Positions 25,782-34,430 of a stretch of DNA of 49,884 nt are shown piece after piece. Below the pieces are notes generated by a model. It was given only the letters and a program-made list of their open reading frames with translations, was not told the origin of the DNA and did no database searches. Origin of the DNA: Desulfocapsaceae bacterium. Lineage in GTDB: Bacteria; Desulfobacterota; Desulfobulbia; Desulfobulbales; Desulfocapsaceae. The DNA is taken from positions 1 through 49,884 of the forward strand of contig JAQVER010000017.1 of assembly GCA_028697885.1 (NCBI GenBank), in the 5' to 3' direction. The position numbers and the translations under genes are program-made. The stretch's first letter is position 1; every line of letters starts with the position of its first letter.

Positions 25782-28235
25782 TCATTTTTTTTCTTTCTTT
25801 ATTCGTGGTGGAAATTCAAAGGTAATCTTACCCTTTTTATCGAGAAGAAGGAAGGCATCAAAGGGACGTTTCTTTTTGGAAATAAAACCAGTGATCAGTT
25901 CGGTCTTGCCATTAGTCAGCAGTTGTTGAATATGGTTGGGCTCGATGGCCTTGGCCAGAATCATCTTACTGATCTGCAAGCCCTTCTTTTTGTCACCCTC
26001 CAGCGCCGATGTAGACATGTAGGCAGCCGGGGTTTCATGCACTGTCGTTCCGTCAATAGGGGAGAGTCCCAGGCTCGGGCTGGCCTTGATTGCTTCAATA
26101 TCCAGATTGTCGGTTGCGTCGGCAAAGATAAACTCTATTTTCTGTTGATGCAACCTGACCGAGGCGGTAAAGTGTTTTCCCTGTTTGGACCTGAAATCAC
26201 TGAAAGGCCCCAGGGTCTCTCCTTTGATCAGGGCCACAATCTCAGCCTCACTCATAATCCTGCCGCCCAGAATCTTGCGGATGGTAATTTTTCCATCTTC
26301 AGAGATGAAGGCAGTGGGGCTGGTATAAAAATGGATATTGTTGACAGGGCTGAAAGGAGCCTCAACTCGAACCTCTGTCCGGTCAAAGTTACGCACCTGA
26401 GAGATGATATGCTCTGTCGTCTCCCTGATCTCGGCCATGAACTGCCGGCGGGTAAACTTGCCGTGCAAGATCTGATTCAGCTTGTGCTCCCATTCTCCTG
26501 TCATTTCAGGAGAGGCGAGCAGCTCTATCTTCATGGCCTCGAGAAGGGAAAATAGATTGAAAGCCTTGCCGGTGGGAGTGAGCTCCTTCCCTTCACGAAC
26601 CAGATATTTTTCCTTGAGCAGCTTCTCGATGATCGCGGCCCGGGTTGCCGGTGTGCCCAGTCCCCGTTCTTTCATGGCCTCGGCCAGCTCTTCGTCTTCC
26701 ACCAGTTTGTCGGAGTTCTCCATGGCTGAGAGCAGGGTTGCCTCGTTAAAGCGGGCGGGAGGTTTGGTCTCTGCTTTCTCTTTGCTGATCTGCACACAGG
26801 TGATTTCTGCCCCTTCTGGGATCGGGCTTAATGCGACCTCCTGCTCCTGATCGATCTCACTGCCATAAATGGCCTTCCAACCAGGATCAGTGAGGATCTT
26901 GCCTTCGGTCAAAAACGATTCTGTCTCAACCATGGAAATACGCCGGGCGTTCAGATATCGAGCTGGCGGGAAAAAGACGGCAAGAAAACGTTGGACCACC
27001 ATGGTGTATATCTTAAGTTCAGGTTCAGTCAGGGTTTTAGGCAGGACTGTGGTGGGGATGATGGCATGATGGTCGGAGATCTTGGCATTATTGAAGATCA
27101 GTTTCTCGGGCTTGATAAATTTTTTAGACAAAGCCATTTCAGCAAACTGACCATAGGTCCAGGCGGTCTGGGCGGTGACGGTCTTCTTGGCCGTAGCTAG
27201 ATAATCTTCGGGCAGACAGCGGCTGTCGGTACGGGGATAGGTCAACACCTTATGTCTTTCGTAAAGTGCCTGGGCCAGCCCCAGAGTATTTTTGGCAGAA
27301 AAACCAAAACGGGAGTTCGCTTCTCGCTGCAATGAGGTGAGATCATAGAGCTGTGGCGAACGCTCGCTTATTTTTTTACTTGTTTCCTCGATTTCTGCCT
27401 GCTTACCAGTGCATTGTGCCAAGATCTGGTCGGCCTTTTTCTCATCCCATATCCGGTCGGCCTTGGCCTGATTGTCTTGCTTGTCCTTGACAAACCGGGG
27501 ATCAATCCACTTGCCGACATACGACCCTTGCTCAAAGGTAAAGGTGGAGAGCAGATTGAAATAAGTGCGGGGCTCGAAATTGATCCGTGCCTGCTCTCTT
27601 TTGACAATGAGGGAGAGGGTGGGGGTCTGCACTCGGCCGCAAGGGGTGAGGAAAAAGCCTCCGCGCCTGGAGTTGAAACCGGTGAGCGCCCGGGTGGCGT
27701 TGATCCCGATCAGCCAGTCAGATTCAGAACGGCACAGCGCAGCGTCTTCCAGGGGTAGCATTTCATCATTGTCGCGGAGATGGGCAAAGGCATCCTTGAT
27801 AGCCTCTTTGGTCATGGATTGCAGCCAGAGGCGCTTGAGTGTCTTCTTGGCCACAGACTGGTTCCAGACATAGCGCAGGATATATTTAAAGATCAGCTCT
27901 CCTTCGCGTCCGGCATCGCAGGCATTGATGATCTCCTGGACATCCTTACGGCGGATCAGCTGCTGTAGGGCATTGAGTTGACTTTTGGTTCCGTCCAGGC
28001 CCTTGAGCGGGAATTCCTCCGGCAGGATGGGAAGATTTTCCAGTTTCCAATCTTTGTATTTGGGATCAATCTCTTCAGGAAATTCAATGGAAACAAGATG
28101 GCCGATGGCATAGGATACAATATACCTGTCACTTTCGTAATGAGTCTTGGTTTTTTCGAATTTACCCGGTAGGACTTTAACGATATCTGCGGCCACACTG
28201 GGTTTCTCGGTAATAATAAGTGATTTATCAGGCAT
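25782..28235 (-). CDS. topB: DNA topoisomerase III (type IA)
   Basis: The 817-residue protein has the TOPRIM start SLIITEKPSVAADIV at 5-19 with the acidic DAGREGE at 107-113. The catalytic tyrosine is Y333 in LTYPRTDSR. A C-terminal region of about 200 residues carries two repeats of the type that in other topoisomerase III proteins replaces Cys zinc fingers (GLSPIDGTTVHETPAAYM and LITGFISKKKRPFDAFLLLD). It relaxes negative supercoils and unlinks DNA in replication and recombination. ATG follows AGGAGAAA. It is probably transcribed alone, 146 bases before rsfS. Confidence 0.93.
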   Translation of the reverse strand: MPDKSLIITEKPSVAADIVKVLPGKFEKTKTHYESDRYIVSYAIGHLVSIEFPEEIDPKYKDWKLENLPILPEEFPLKGLDGTKSQLNALQQLIRRKDVQEIINACDAGREGELIFKYILRYVWNQSVAKKTLKRLWLQSMTKEAIKDAFAHLRDNDEMLPLEDAALCRSESDWLIGINATRALTGFNSRRGGFFLTPCGRVQTPTLSLIVKREQARINFEPRTYFNLLSTFTFEQGSYVGKWIDPRFVKDKQDNQAKADRIWDEKKADQILAQCTGKQAEIEETSKKISERSPQLYDLTSLQREANSRFGFSAKNTLGLAQALYERHKVLTYPRTDSRCLPEDYLATAKKTVTAQTAWTYGQFAEMALSKKFIKPEKLIFNNAKISDHHAIIPTTVLPKTLTEPELKIYTMVVQRFLAVFFPPARYLNARRISMVETESFLTEGKILTDPGWKAIYGSEIDQEQEVALSPIPEGAEITCVQISKEKAETKPPARFNEATLLSAMENSDKLVEDEELAEAMKERGLGTPATRAAIIEKLLKEKYLVREGKELTPTGKAFNLFSLLEAMKIELLASPEMTGEWEHKLNQILHGKFTRRQFMAEIRETTEHIISQVRNFDRTEVRVEAPFSPVNNIHFYTSPTAFISEDGKITIRKILGGRIMSEAEIVALIKGETLGPFSDFRSKQGKHFTASVRLHQQKIEFIFADATDNLDIEAIKASPSLGLSPIDGTTVHETPAAYMSTSALEGDKKKGLQISKMILAKAIEPNHIQQLLTNGKTELITGFISKKKRPFDAFLLLDKKGKITFEFPPRIKKEKK

Positions 28236-28709
28236 TTTCTCCTGTTAGTACTGCCGCAAATTATGTGATAGTTTGGAATGGGTTACGTGGAGCCGTGCCT
28301 GTCATTCACAGGTTAAAGCTATTTATGAACAACTGAGGAACCGCATTATAAGAAGATAAAATATTCCATCTTCTATAAGGCTGACTCGTGTTTGTCAATT
28401 TTATTTTTGCGCAGGACAGAGGGAAGAGAATGCTTGCTGCCTCAGGAAATGGTGGTGGGGTTAGCTCGGTCTGTATGTGTAACTTCTCAAAACTATGCAT
28501 ATAAATGATGTAGATGCCATTTATCTGAAGCCCTCAGGGATAAAGTAGGCATCGTGCTTTTTGTTTTTCGCGTTCATGCAGGTGTGGTGATCTGGGTCGG
28601 TGTTCAGGGAAGATCAAGTCAACTATTTTGCAATTTGGTGCATCAGTGAATTATTATCGTATTTGTTGTTTATCTCCTCTCATAGACAGCCTGTTGGGTT
28701 GCTTCAGCC
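28236..28709. other. Gene-free stretch between topB and the tRNA-Gly promoter
   Basis: No credible gene, repeat or RNA is seen in these 474 bases. Short frames on both strands lack ribosome-binding sites and recognisable motifs. It separates the minus-strand topB group from the plus-strand translation cluster. Confidence 0.5.
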
Positions 28710-28738
28710 TTGACAAACTGTCATTTCTGTGTTTTATA
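28710..28738 (+). promoter_or_regulatory. Promoter for tRNA-Gly
   Basis: TTGACA at 28710-28715 is followed after 17 bases by TTTATA at 28733-28738, within TTTTATATA. Transcription would start near 28746, about 16 bases before the tRNA. Confidence 0.75.
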
Positions 28739-28761
28739 TACAGTGTTTTATCGGGTTGTGT

Positions 28762-28837
28762 GCGGGTGTAGCTCAGTTGGTAGAGCACAAGCTTCCCAAG
28801 CTTGGGGTCGCGAGTTCGAATCTCGTTGCCCGCTCCA
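28762..28837 (+). tRNA. tRNA-Gly (anticodon CCC)
   Basis: A complete 76-base cloverleaf can be drawn: acceptor GCGGGTG with TGCCCGC, D arm GCTC/GAGC, anticodon stem CAAGC/GCTTG around TTCCCAA, and a T arm GCGAG/CTCGT with TTCGAAT. The loop gives anticodon CCC, which reads GGG glycine codons. The CCA end is encoded. It has its own promoter and terminator. In E. coli a tRNA gene, metY, occupies this same place ahead of rimP and nusA. Confidence 0.97.
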
Positions 28838-28914
28838 GGGTTGATGGCTGGATTGCACATTGTTTTATCCCGGTTATACCATTTGTGTCATACAGGGTGA
28901 TGCAGGTGGCTTTG

Positions 28915-28938
28915 AAAGTGGGCTTGCCCACTTTTTTT
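28915..28938 (+). terminator. Intrinsic terminator after tRNA-Gly
   Basis: AAAGTGGG and CCCACTTT form an 8-base stem with a CTTG loop, running directly into eight or more T residues. It separates the tRNA from rimP. Confidence 0.9.
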
Positions 28939-28959
28939 TATGTCTATTTCAAAGTGTGG

Positions 28960-28988
28960 TTGAAATAGCAATTTTTTTGCGTGATAAT
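28960..28988 (+). promoter_or_regulatory. Possible promoter for the rimP-nusA-infB cluster
   Basis: TTGAAA (28960-28965), a 17-base spacer and GATAAT (28983-28988) lie just after the tRNA terminator. The start of transcription would fall almost on the rimP ATG at 28995, so the transcript would be leaderless or nearly so. Confidence 0.5.
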
Positions 28989-28994
28989 GCGGAA

Positions 28995-29450
28995 ATGAGT
29001 GACGCCGTTGTTGAAAAAGTGCAGGCATTTGCGGAAAAGCTTCTGCCGTCCATGGGGTTGGAATTGGTGGAAATCCAGTTTCGTCCTGAAGGGCACGGCT
29101 GGGTTTTACGTCTTTTTATTGACGGCAAAGAAGGAGTGACACTGGATCATTGCAGCCGGGTCAGCCGGGAGGTCAGTGACTTTCTTGATGTGGAAGATTT
29201 GATCGACCATGCTTTTCATCTTGAGGTGTCCTCGCCTGGACTTGAACGTTCTTTGCACAGCATGAAAGATTTTCAGCGTTACCTTGGAAAGAAGGCAAAA
29301 GTAAAGTTACGTGAAGATGTCGAAAACCAGCGCGTCCTGATTGGTGTGATCAGCCAGGCCGAAGGTGAAACAATTGAGCTGGTTTTAGAGGATGGGACCA
29401 AGTGTCAGGTTGCCTTTGACCAGATTCGTAAGGCTCGTCTGTCACTTTGA
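28995..29450 (+). CDS. rimP: Ribosome maturation factor RimP
   Basis: The 151-residue protein matches RimP, which helps the 30S subunit mature. Signatures are MGLELVEIQFRPEGHGWVLRLFIDGKEGVTLDHC near 20-53 and LEVSSPGLERSL near 76-87. I chose ATG 28995 because it starts at the family N-terminus; the frame upstream crosses the tRNA terminator. A GCGGA sequence sits very close to the ATG. It opens the rimP-nusA-ylxR-infB order found across bacteria. Confidence 0.94.
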   Translation: MSDAVVEKVQAFAEKLLPSMGLELVEIQFRPEGHGWVLRLFIDGKEGVTLDHCSRVSREVSDFLDVEDLIDHAFHLEVSSPGLERSLHSMKDFQRYLGKKAKVKLREDVENQRVLIGVISQAEGETIELVLEDGTKCQVAFDQIRKARLSL

Positions 29451-29553
29451 AAAAAAGAATTGTGGGCTGTGCCCCTGTGGGACGCAAGCTCTGTAGGAAT
29501 AGAATGACTTTTCTGGAAAGAGGGTCTGTCAGTTTTAAAGATGGGGAAAGAGA

Positions 29554-30954
29554 ATGCTATCGGATTTGAAACGCATAATCGACCAGATCAGCAGGGACCG
29601 TGGCTTTGATAGAAAACTGTTGATTGAGGCTATAGAAGAGGCTGTTCAATCTGCCGCCAGGAAAAAATTGGGGAGCAGGCGGGATATCGAGGTTCGATAT
29701 AATGAAGAGTATGGCGAGGTTGAGGTCTTTCAATTTCGTACTGTTGTTGAAAAGGTGACGGATGAACAGACTGAAATCGCTCTAGCGGAAGCTCAAGCGC
29801 TTGATCCTGAGGTGCGGTTGAATGATGAGCTTGGCGAAAAGATGGATAATATTGCCGATTTGGGCAGGATCGCCGCCCAGTCTGCAAAGCAGGTGATCAT
29901 CCATAAGATGAAGGACGCTGAGCGTGATGTGATCTATGAGATGTTTAAAGATCGTATCGGAGAAGTGGTCAGCGGCATAGTACAGCGCTTCGAGCGGGGT
30001 AATATGATTGTCAACCTCGGCCGCACTGATGCCATCCTGCCCAAAGATCAGCAGATTCCCAAAAGATCATTCAAACAGGGCGATCGGGTCAGGGCTTATC
30101 TGGTTGATGTCAGGAGAGGTTCCAAGGACGCACAGCTCCTGTTGTCCCGGACACATGATGATTTTCTTGCTAAATTGTTTGAGATGGAAGTCCCGGAGAT
30201 TGCAGAAGGGATCGTGAAGATCATGGGGGTCAGTCGTGATCCCGGATTCAGGGCCAAGATCGCAGTCAGTTCCACGGAATCCGATGTTGATCCTGTAGGC
30301 GCCTGTGTGGGTATGAAAGGTTCGCGTGTTCAGAATGTCGTCCAGGAATTGCAGGGGGAGAGGGTTGATATCGTCCCCTGGAGCCCTGATACAGCTAAGT
30401 ATGCCTATAATGCACTCGCCCCTGCCCAAGTGAGCATGGTAATGGTTGATGAAGATGCTAAATCACTTCTGGTGATTGTGCCTAATGATCAGCTCTCACT
30501 GGCCATCGGCCGTCAGGGTCAGAATGTACGTCTTGCCGCCAAACTTCTTGGCTGGCGGATTGATGTGAAAAGTGAACAGCGGTATGCAAATCTTGAAGAC
30601 CCTGGATATCAGTCATTGCTGGCAATTGATGGCGTGGAAGAGGCCTTGGCTGACCAGCTGTTTTCCAGAGATATTCGGTCAACTGCCATGCTTGCTGAGG
30701 CTGCCATTGAAGATTTGACTGTGTTGCGGGCTATTGGCGAAGAACAGGCCGTTTATCTTATTCAGGCTGCACGGAAGAGTCTGGGCATGGATCCTGATGC
30801 GCCCATCGCGAAGACAAGGGCCGTTCCCGAGACCGTTGACGAGGCAGCCCAAGGGGCCGAGCAGGAAGAAGATGCGGGTAAAGATCAGGAGGTGGATGGT
30901 GCTCCTGAAGATGTGGCCGATGCAAATATGGATGAGCCCGGTGAGCAGGACTAA
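29554..30954 (+). CDS. nusA: Transcription termination/antitermination factor NusA
   Basis: The 466-residue protein has the NusA N-terminal domain, then an S1 domain starting at about 134 (RIGEVVSGIVQRFERGNMIV), and two KH domains (VGACVGMKGSRVQNV; LAIGRQGQNVRLAAKLLGW). A helix-hairpin-helix region follows near 355-410, then an acidic tail of about 45 residues. It binds RNA polymerase and governs pausing, termination and antitermination. ATG at 29554 follows GGGGAAAGAG. Its 3' end overlaps the start of ylxR. Confidence 0.97.
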   Translation: MLSDLKRIIDQISRDRGFDRKLLIEAIEEAVQSAARKKLGSRRDIEVRYNEEYGEVEVFQFRTVVEKVTDEQTEIALAEAQALDPEVRLNDELGEKMDNIADLGRIAAQSAKQVIIHKMKDAERDVIYEMFKDRIGEVVSGIVQRFERGNMIVNLGRTDAILPKDQQIPKRSFKQGDRVRAYLVDVRRGSKDAQLLLSRTHDDFLAKLFEMEVPEIAEGIVKIMGVSRDPGFRAKIAVSSTESDVDPVGACVGMKGSRVQNVVQELQGERVDIVPWSPDTAKYAYNALAPAQVSMVMVDEDAKSLLVIVPNDQLSLAIGRQGQNVRLAAKLLGWRIDVKSEQRYANLEDPGYQSLLAIDGVEEALADQLFSRDIRSTAMLAEAAIEDLTVLRAIGEEQAVYLIQAARKSLGMDPDAPIAKTRAVPETVDEAAQGAEQEEDAGKDQEVDGAPEDVADANMDEPGEQD

Positions 30955-31195
30955 GGCCAGTCACTGTCGGTCTGTCCGTACCTGTTGTGTCTGCAGGATA
31001 AAGGATTTTAAGGCAAGCTTGGATCGTTTTGTCCTGAGAAAGGATAAACCGTTTTTAGATGTGCATAAAGTCCAGGCGGGAAGAGGGGCATATTGTTGTC
31101 AGGATGAGAGATGTCAGGAAGTTTTTTTGAGTCAGCAAAAAAGATGGAAAAGGGCCTTGAAGGTGGAAAGGGATCCTTTGGCTCTCAAAAGTTGA
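30932..31195 (+). CDS. ylxR: YlxR family RNA-binding protein
   Basis: The protein (about 85-87 residues) matches YlxR (DUF448): RTCCVCRIKDFKASLDRFVL at the start, then GRGAYCCQDERC and a basic C-terminus. It is usually found between nusA and infB, as here, and is thought to bind RNA or RNase P. The start is uncertain: ATG 30932 and GTG 30941 are both in frame. Both overlap the nusA 3' end, so translation is probably coupled. The stop is TGA at 31193-31195. Confidence 0.85.
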   Translation: MSPVSRTKASHCRSVRTCCVCRIKDFKASLDRFVLRKDKPFLDVHKVQAGRGAYCCQDERCQEVFLSQQKRWKRALKVERDPLALKS

Positions 31196-31238
31196 GTGAG
31201 TGAAAAAACACTGTAGCAAGGATAGACGGGAGTAAGGG

Positions 31239-33920
31239 ATGAGCAAGGTAAGGATTTATGAGCTGGCCAAAGAAGCGGGCATGAGCAGCAAAATGTTAAT
31301 TGAGAAACTGCATGAACAGGGTTATGAAATTAAAGGAGCCAGCTCAACAGTTGAAGATGACATAGCCGATAAAATCCGGACTACAGTGTTGCAAAGCTCT
31401 AAGGCTGAAGGTGGCGACAAGAAGAGTGCAGCTGAAGAGACTCCTGCTGTGGTTCGCCGGACAACGGTCATTCGTCGCCGGCCAGCTGTGGTGCCCGAGG
31501 CTGAAGCAGTTGAGGAGGCGCCTGTTGTAGAGGGAGCAGCTCCGGAAGAAGAAAAGGTTCAGGCTCAGGCAGCTGACCAGCAAGCGGTGCCTGAAGAAAT
31601 CCAGGAGGCAGAGCCCGATAAAGACTTACAAGAACCGGTTGCTCCTGTAGCTGTAGATTTCAAAGAACAGAGCCAGGATCAGAAAAAAGAGTTAAAAGTT
31701 GCTCCGGTCAGGCATGAGCAAAAAACTGTGATACCTGAAGAACCTGAGCCGGCTTCTAGAAAAGGACTGGCCCGTGTCGTTGGGAGTATTGAAATTCCGG
31801 TTGAAGAAAAGCCCCAGGTTGTGGAAAGACCAAGAAAAAGAACTGAACGACCAGCGGAGCGTCCTGCCGCAGGAGGAGGGTATAGACCACAGCCTTCTGC
31901 ACCGAAGCCTCCAGTGGGTGTAGCCCCTCTGGGTGAAGTCAGTAAAGGCAAGAAAAAAGGAAAACGTGGCGCTGAGGTGGAGGATGCCGAACAAAAGAAA
32001 GGCGCCTGGAAGGCTGATAAGTTCGGTCAGAAAGGAAGGGGCAAGGTTCAGGTTACCCGTTTTGGTGATGAGTACAGCAACGTCTCTGGTAAGCGGGGAA
32101 AACGATCGAGAGGCCGGGTCGAGAGAAAAGTGATTCAGCCTGCCGTTGAGATGAAGGCCATCAAAAAACGGATAAAGGTGCTGGAAACGATCAGTGTCGC
32201 GGACCTTGCTCATCGTATGGGTGTCAAGTCCAGTGAGATCATTGCTAAATTAATGGGATTCGGGGTTATGGCTACCTTGAATCAGGCCCTTGATGTCGAT
32301 ACCGCGACCCTTATCGGTGCGGATTTCGGCTATGAGGTTGAACAGGGAATTACCGAAGAGATTGGTGTCCTGCAGCTTAATGAGCAGGAAGGCGGTGGAG
32401 AATTGCTGCCGCGTTCTCCAGTAGTCACAGTTATGGGGCATGTTGATCACGGAAAAACTTCGATTCTGGATGCTATCAGAAAAACGGATGTGGCTGATGG
32501 AGAGGCTGGTGGTATTACTCAGCATATTGGTGCATACCATGTAACCTCCAGCTCTGGTGATGTGACCTTTGTCGATACCCCAGGCCATGCCGCTTTTACC
32601 GAGATGCGCTCTCGTGGTGCTCAGATCACCGATCTGGTTGTTCTTGTTGTCGCGGCTGACGATGGGGTTATGGATCAGACGAGAGAAGCTATTCGTCACG
32701 CCCAGGCAGCGGGAGTTCCAATTCTTGTTGCAGTAAATAAGATTGACAAGGAAAATGCCGATCCGGATCGGGTAAAACGGGAGTTGTCTGATCTGGGTCT
32801 TGCCCCTGAAGAGTGGGGTGGACAGACAATATACTGTGAGACCTCGGCAAAGAAAAATATCGGTATTGATAGTCTGCTGGAATCCATTCAACTGATGGCT
32901 GAAATACTGGAATTAAAGGCCGATGCCACCAGGAAGGCCAGAGGACGAGTTATTGAGGCCAAGCTTGATAAAGGCCGTGGACCGGTGGCTACGATTCTGG
33001 TGCAGGAAGGAACTCTGAGGGCTGGTGATTATTTTGTGGTTGGTCAGTTCAGTGGCAAGGTGCGTGCCTTGATCAACGACAAAAACAAGCCTCTTGATGA
33101 AGCCGGCCCATCAATTCCCGTTGAGGTCCAGGGGCTGACCGGTGTTCCGCAGGCGGGTGATGAGTTTATAGTGGTCACCGATGAAAAAATGGCCAGAAGT
33201 GTCAGTCAGGCTCGTATTTTGAAGGCTCGTGAGCTTGAACTTGCTTCCGGGTCCAAGGTCTCTTTGGATAGATTGTTTGAGAAGATGAATGAAGAAGAAA
33301 CCCAGGAACTACGGGTTGTCCTTCGTGCTGATGTCCAGGGAACGCTTGAGGCCTTCTGCTCAGCCGCAGAAAAACTTTCTACTGATGCGGTGAAGGTGCG
33401 TATTCTGCATGAAGGAACCGGGACGATCACCGAATCTGATATCCTCCTTGCTTCTGCCTCTGATGCCATTATTATCGGATTTAATGTACGGCCAACGACC
33501 AAAGTTAAGGAGCTAAGCATCAAGGAACATGTGGATGTCCGTTCATATGATGTTATCTATCATGCCTTGGATGATATAAGGAAGGCCATGGTCGGGATGC
33601 TGGAACCCACCTTTGTTGAGGAAGTGATTGGTAATGCCGAAGTTCGACAGCTTTTTCATGTCCCCAAAATTGGCACTATTGCTGGTTGTTCCGTCATTGA
33701 TGGGAAGATTACCCGTAAGGCCTCGGTCAGGGTTATCCGTGAAGGAGTGGTCCTTTACACCGGTAAGATTGGTTCTTTGCGTAGAGTCAAAGATGATGTC
33801 AAAGAAGTCCTTACCGGATATGAATGTGGTATCGGCATTGATAATTATAATGACCTTCTTGTCGGAGATATTCTCGAAGCCTTTATCATGAATGAAGTGG
33901 AGGCAACTCTGGAAGGTTAA
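31239..33920 (+). CDS. infB: Translation initiation factor IF-2
   Basis: The 893-residue GTPase brings fMet-tRNA to the 30S subunit. An IF2-N module opens the protein (VRIYELAKEAGMSSKMLIEKL). A long charged Pro/Glu/Lys-rich linker follows to about 300, then a second IF2-N module (LAHRMGVKSSEIIAKLM). The G domain has G1 GHVDHGKT at 400-407, DTPGHAAF, NKID and a SAK motif, and is followed by the beta-barrel and C-terminal fMet-binding domains. AGTAAGGG lies before the ATG. A stem-loop follows before rbfA. Confidence 0.97.
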   Translation: MSKVRIYELAKEAGMSSKMLIEKLHEQGYEIKGASSTVEDDIADKIRTTVLQSSKAEGGDKKSAAEETPAVVRRTTVIRRRPAVVPEAEAVEEAPVVEGAAPEEEKVQAQAADQQAVPEEIQEAEPDKDLQEPVAPVAVDFKEQSQDQKKELKVAPVRHEQKTVIPEEPEPASRKGLARVVGSIEIPVEEKPQVVERPRKRTERPAERPAAGGGYRPQPSAPKPPVGVAPLGEVSKGKKKGKRGAEVEDAEQKKGAWKADKFGQKGRGKVQVTRFGDEYSNVSGKRGKRSRGRVERKVIQPAVEMKAIKKRIKVLETISVADLAHRMGVKSSEIIAKLMGFGVMATLNQALDVDTATLIGADFGYEVEQGITEEIGVLQLNEQEGGGELLPRSPVVTVMGHVDHGKTSILDAIRKTDVADGEAGGITQHIGAYHVTSSSGDVTFVDTPGHAAFTEMRSRGAQITDLVVLVVAADDGVMDQTREAIRHAQAAGVPILVAVNKIDKENADPDRVKRELSDLGLAPEEWGGQTIYCETSAKKNIGIDSLLESIQLMAEILELKADATRKARGRVIEAKLDKGRGPVATILVQEGTLRAGDYFVVGQFSGKVRALINDKNKPLDEAGPSIPVEVQGLTGVPQAGDEFIVVTDEKMARSVSQARILKARELELASGSKVSLDRLFEKMNEEETQELRVVLRADVQGTLEAFCSAAEKLSTDAVKVRILHEGTGTITESDILLASASDAIIIGFNVRPTTKVKELSIKEHVDVRSYDVIYHALDDIRKAMVGMLEPTFVEEVIGNAEVRQLFHVPKIGTIAGCSVIDGKITRKASVRVIREGVVLYTGKIGSLRRVKDDVKEVLTGYECGIGIDNYNDLLVGDILEAFIMNEVEATLEG

Positions 33921-33944
33921 ACAGAGGTCGTAGCTGTTCGGCTG

Positions 33945-33979
33945 AAGTCTGTAAATGAACAGGCGCCGGCTACAGACTT
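33945..33979 (+). other. Stem-loop between infB and rbfA
   Basis: AAGTCTGTA (33945-33953) and TACAGACTT (33971-33979) are perfect 9-base arms around 17 bases. No T run follows, so it is not an ordinary terminator. It may set mRNA processing or limit rbfA expression relative to infB. Confidence 0.55.
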
Positions 33980-34010
33980 AATACCTGTTTTATTCTTTCG
34001 CTGAATTCAT

Positions 34011-34430
34011 ATGTGGGATCCTAAAGAGACATTAAAGTCTGTTGGCCTGGGGCCGAAGAGTGAGCAAAAAAGGTCTGTCCGGGTAGCAGAGGCTATCCGT
34101 AATGAACTGTCCATGCTCCTTCTGACAAAGGCCTGTGATCCAAAGCTTGCAGAAGTAGGTATCTCTCGGGTTGAATTGGCCGATGATCTGAAATATGCCC
34201 GGATTTTTTTTACAGTTCCGGGAGACAAGCAACAGCAAGTGAGTGCAAAAGAGGGATTGCAAAGAGCAAAAGGATTCATGAGGAGTCATCTGGCCAAAGT
34301 CATTAATATGCGTTATACGCCTGAGTTACAATTTGTCTATGATCAGCAGGTTGAGAAGGTGGTAGCAATAGAAAAACTCCTTCAAGAAATTGCCAATGAA
34401 AGAGGTGGTGATGATGAAAGTAGTTCCTGA
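34011..34430 (+). CDS. rbfA: Ribosome-binding factor A
   Basis: The 139-residue KH-type protein assists 16S rRNA 5' end maturation. The family core is seen in RSVRVAEAIRNELSMLLL near 21-38, VGISRVELADDLKYARIFFTV near 50-70 and RYTPELQFVYD near 99-109. There is an N-terminal extension of about 18 residues and no clear ribosome-binding site at ATG 34011, so the true start may be slightly later. The 3' end overlaps nrnA by 20 bases. Confidence 0.94.
   Translation: MWDPKETLKSVGLGPKSEQKRSVRVAEAIRNELSMLLLTKACDPKLAEVGISRVELADDLKYARIFFTVPGDKQQQVSAKEGLQRAKGFMRSHLAKVINMRYTPELQFVYDQQVEKVVAIEKLLQEIANERGGDDESSS

Noticed and set aside
28860..28994. Longer N-terminus for RimP
   Set aside because: It runs through the tRNA terminator and is not part of the RimP family N-terminus.
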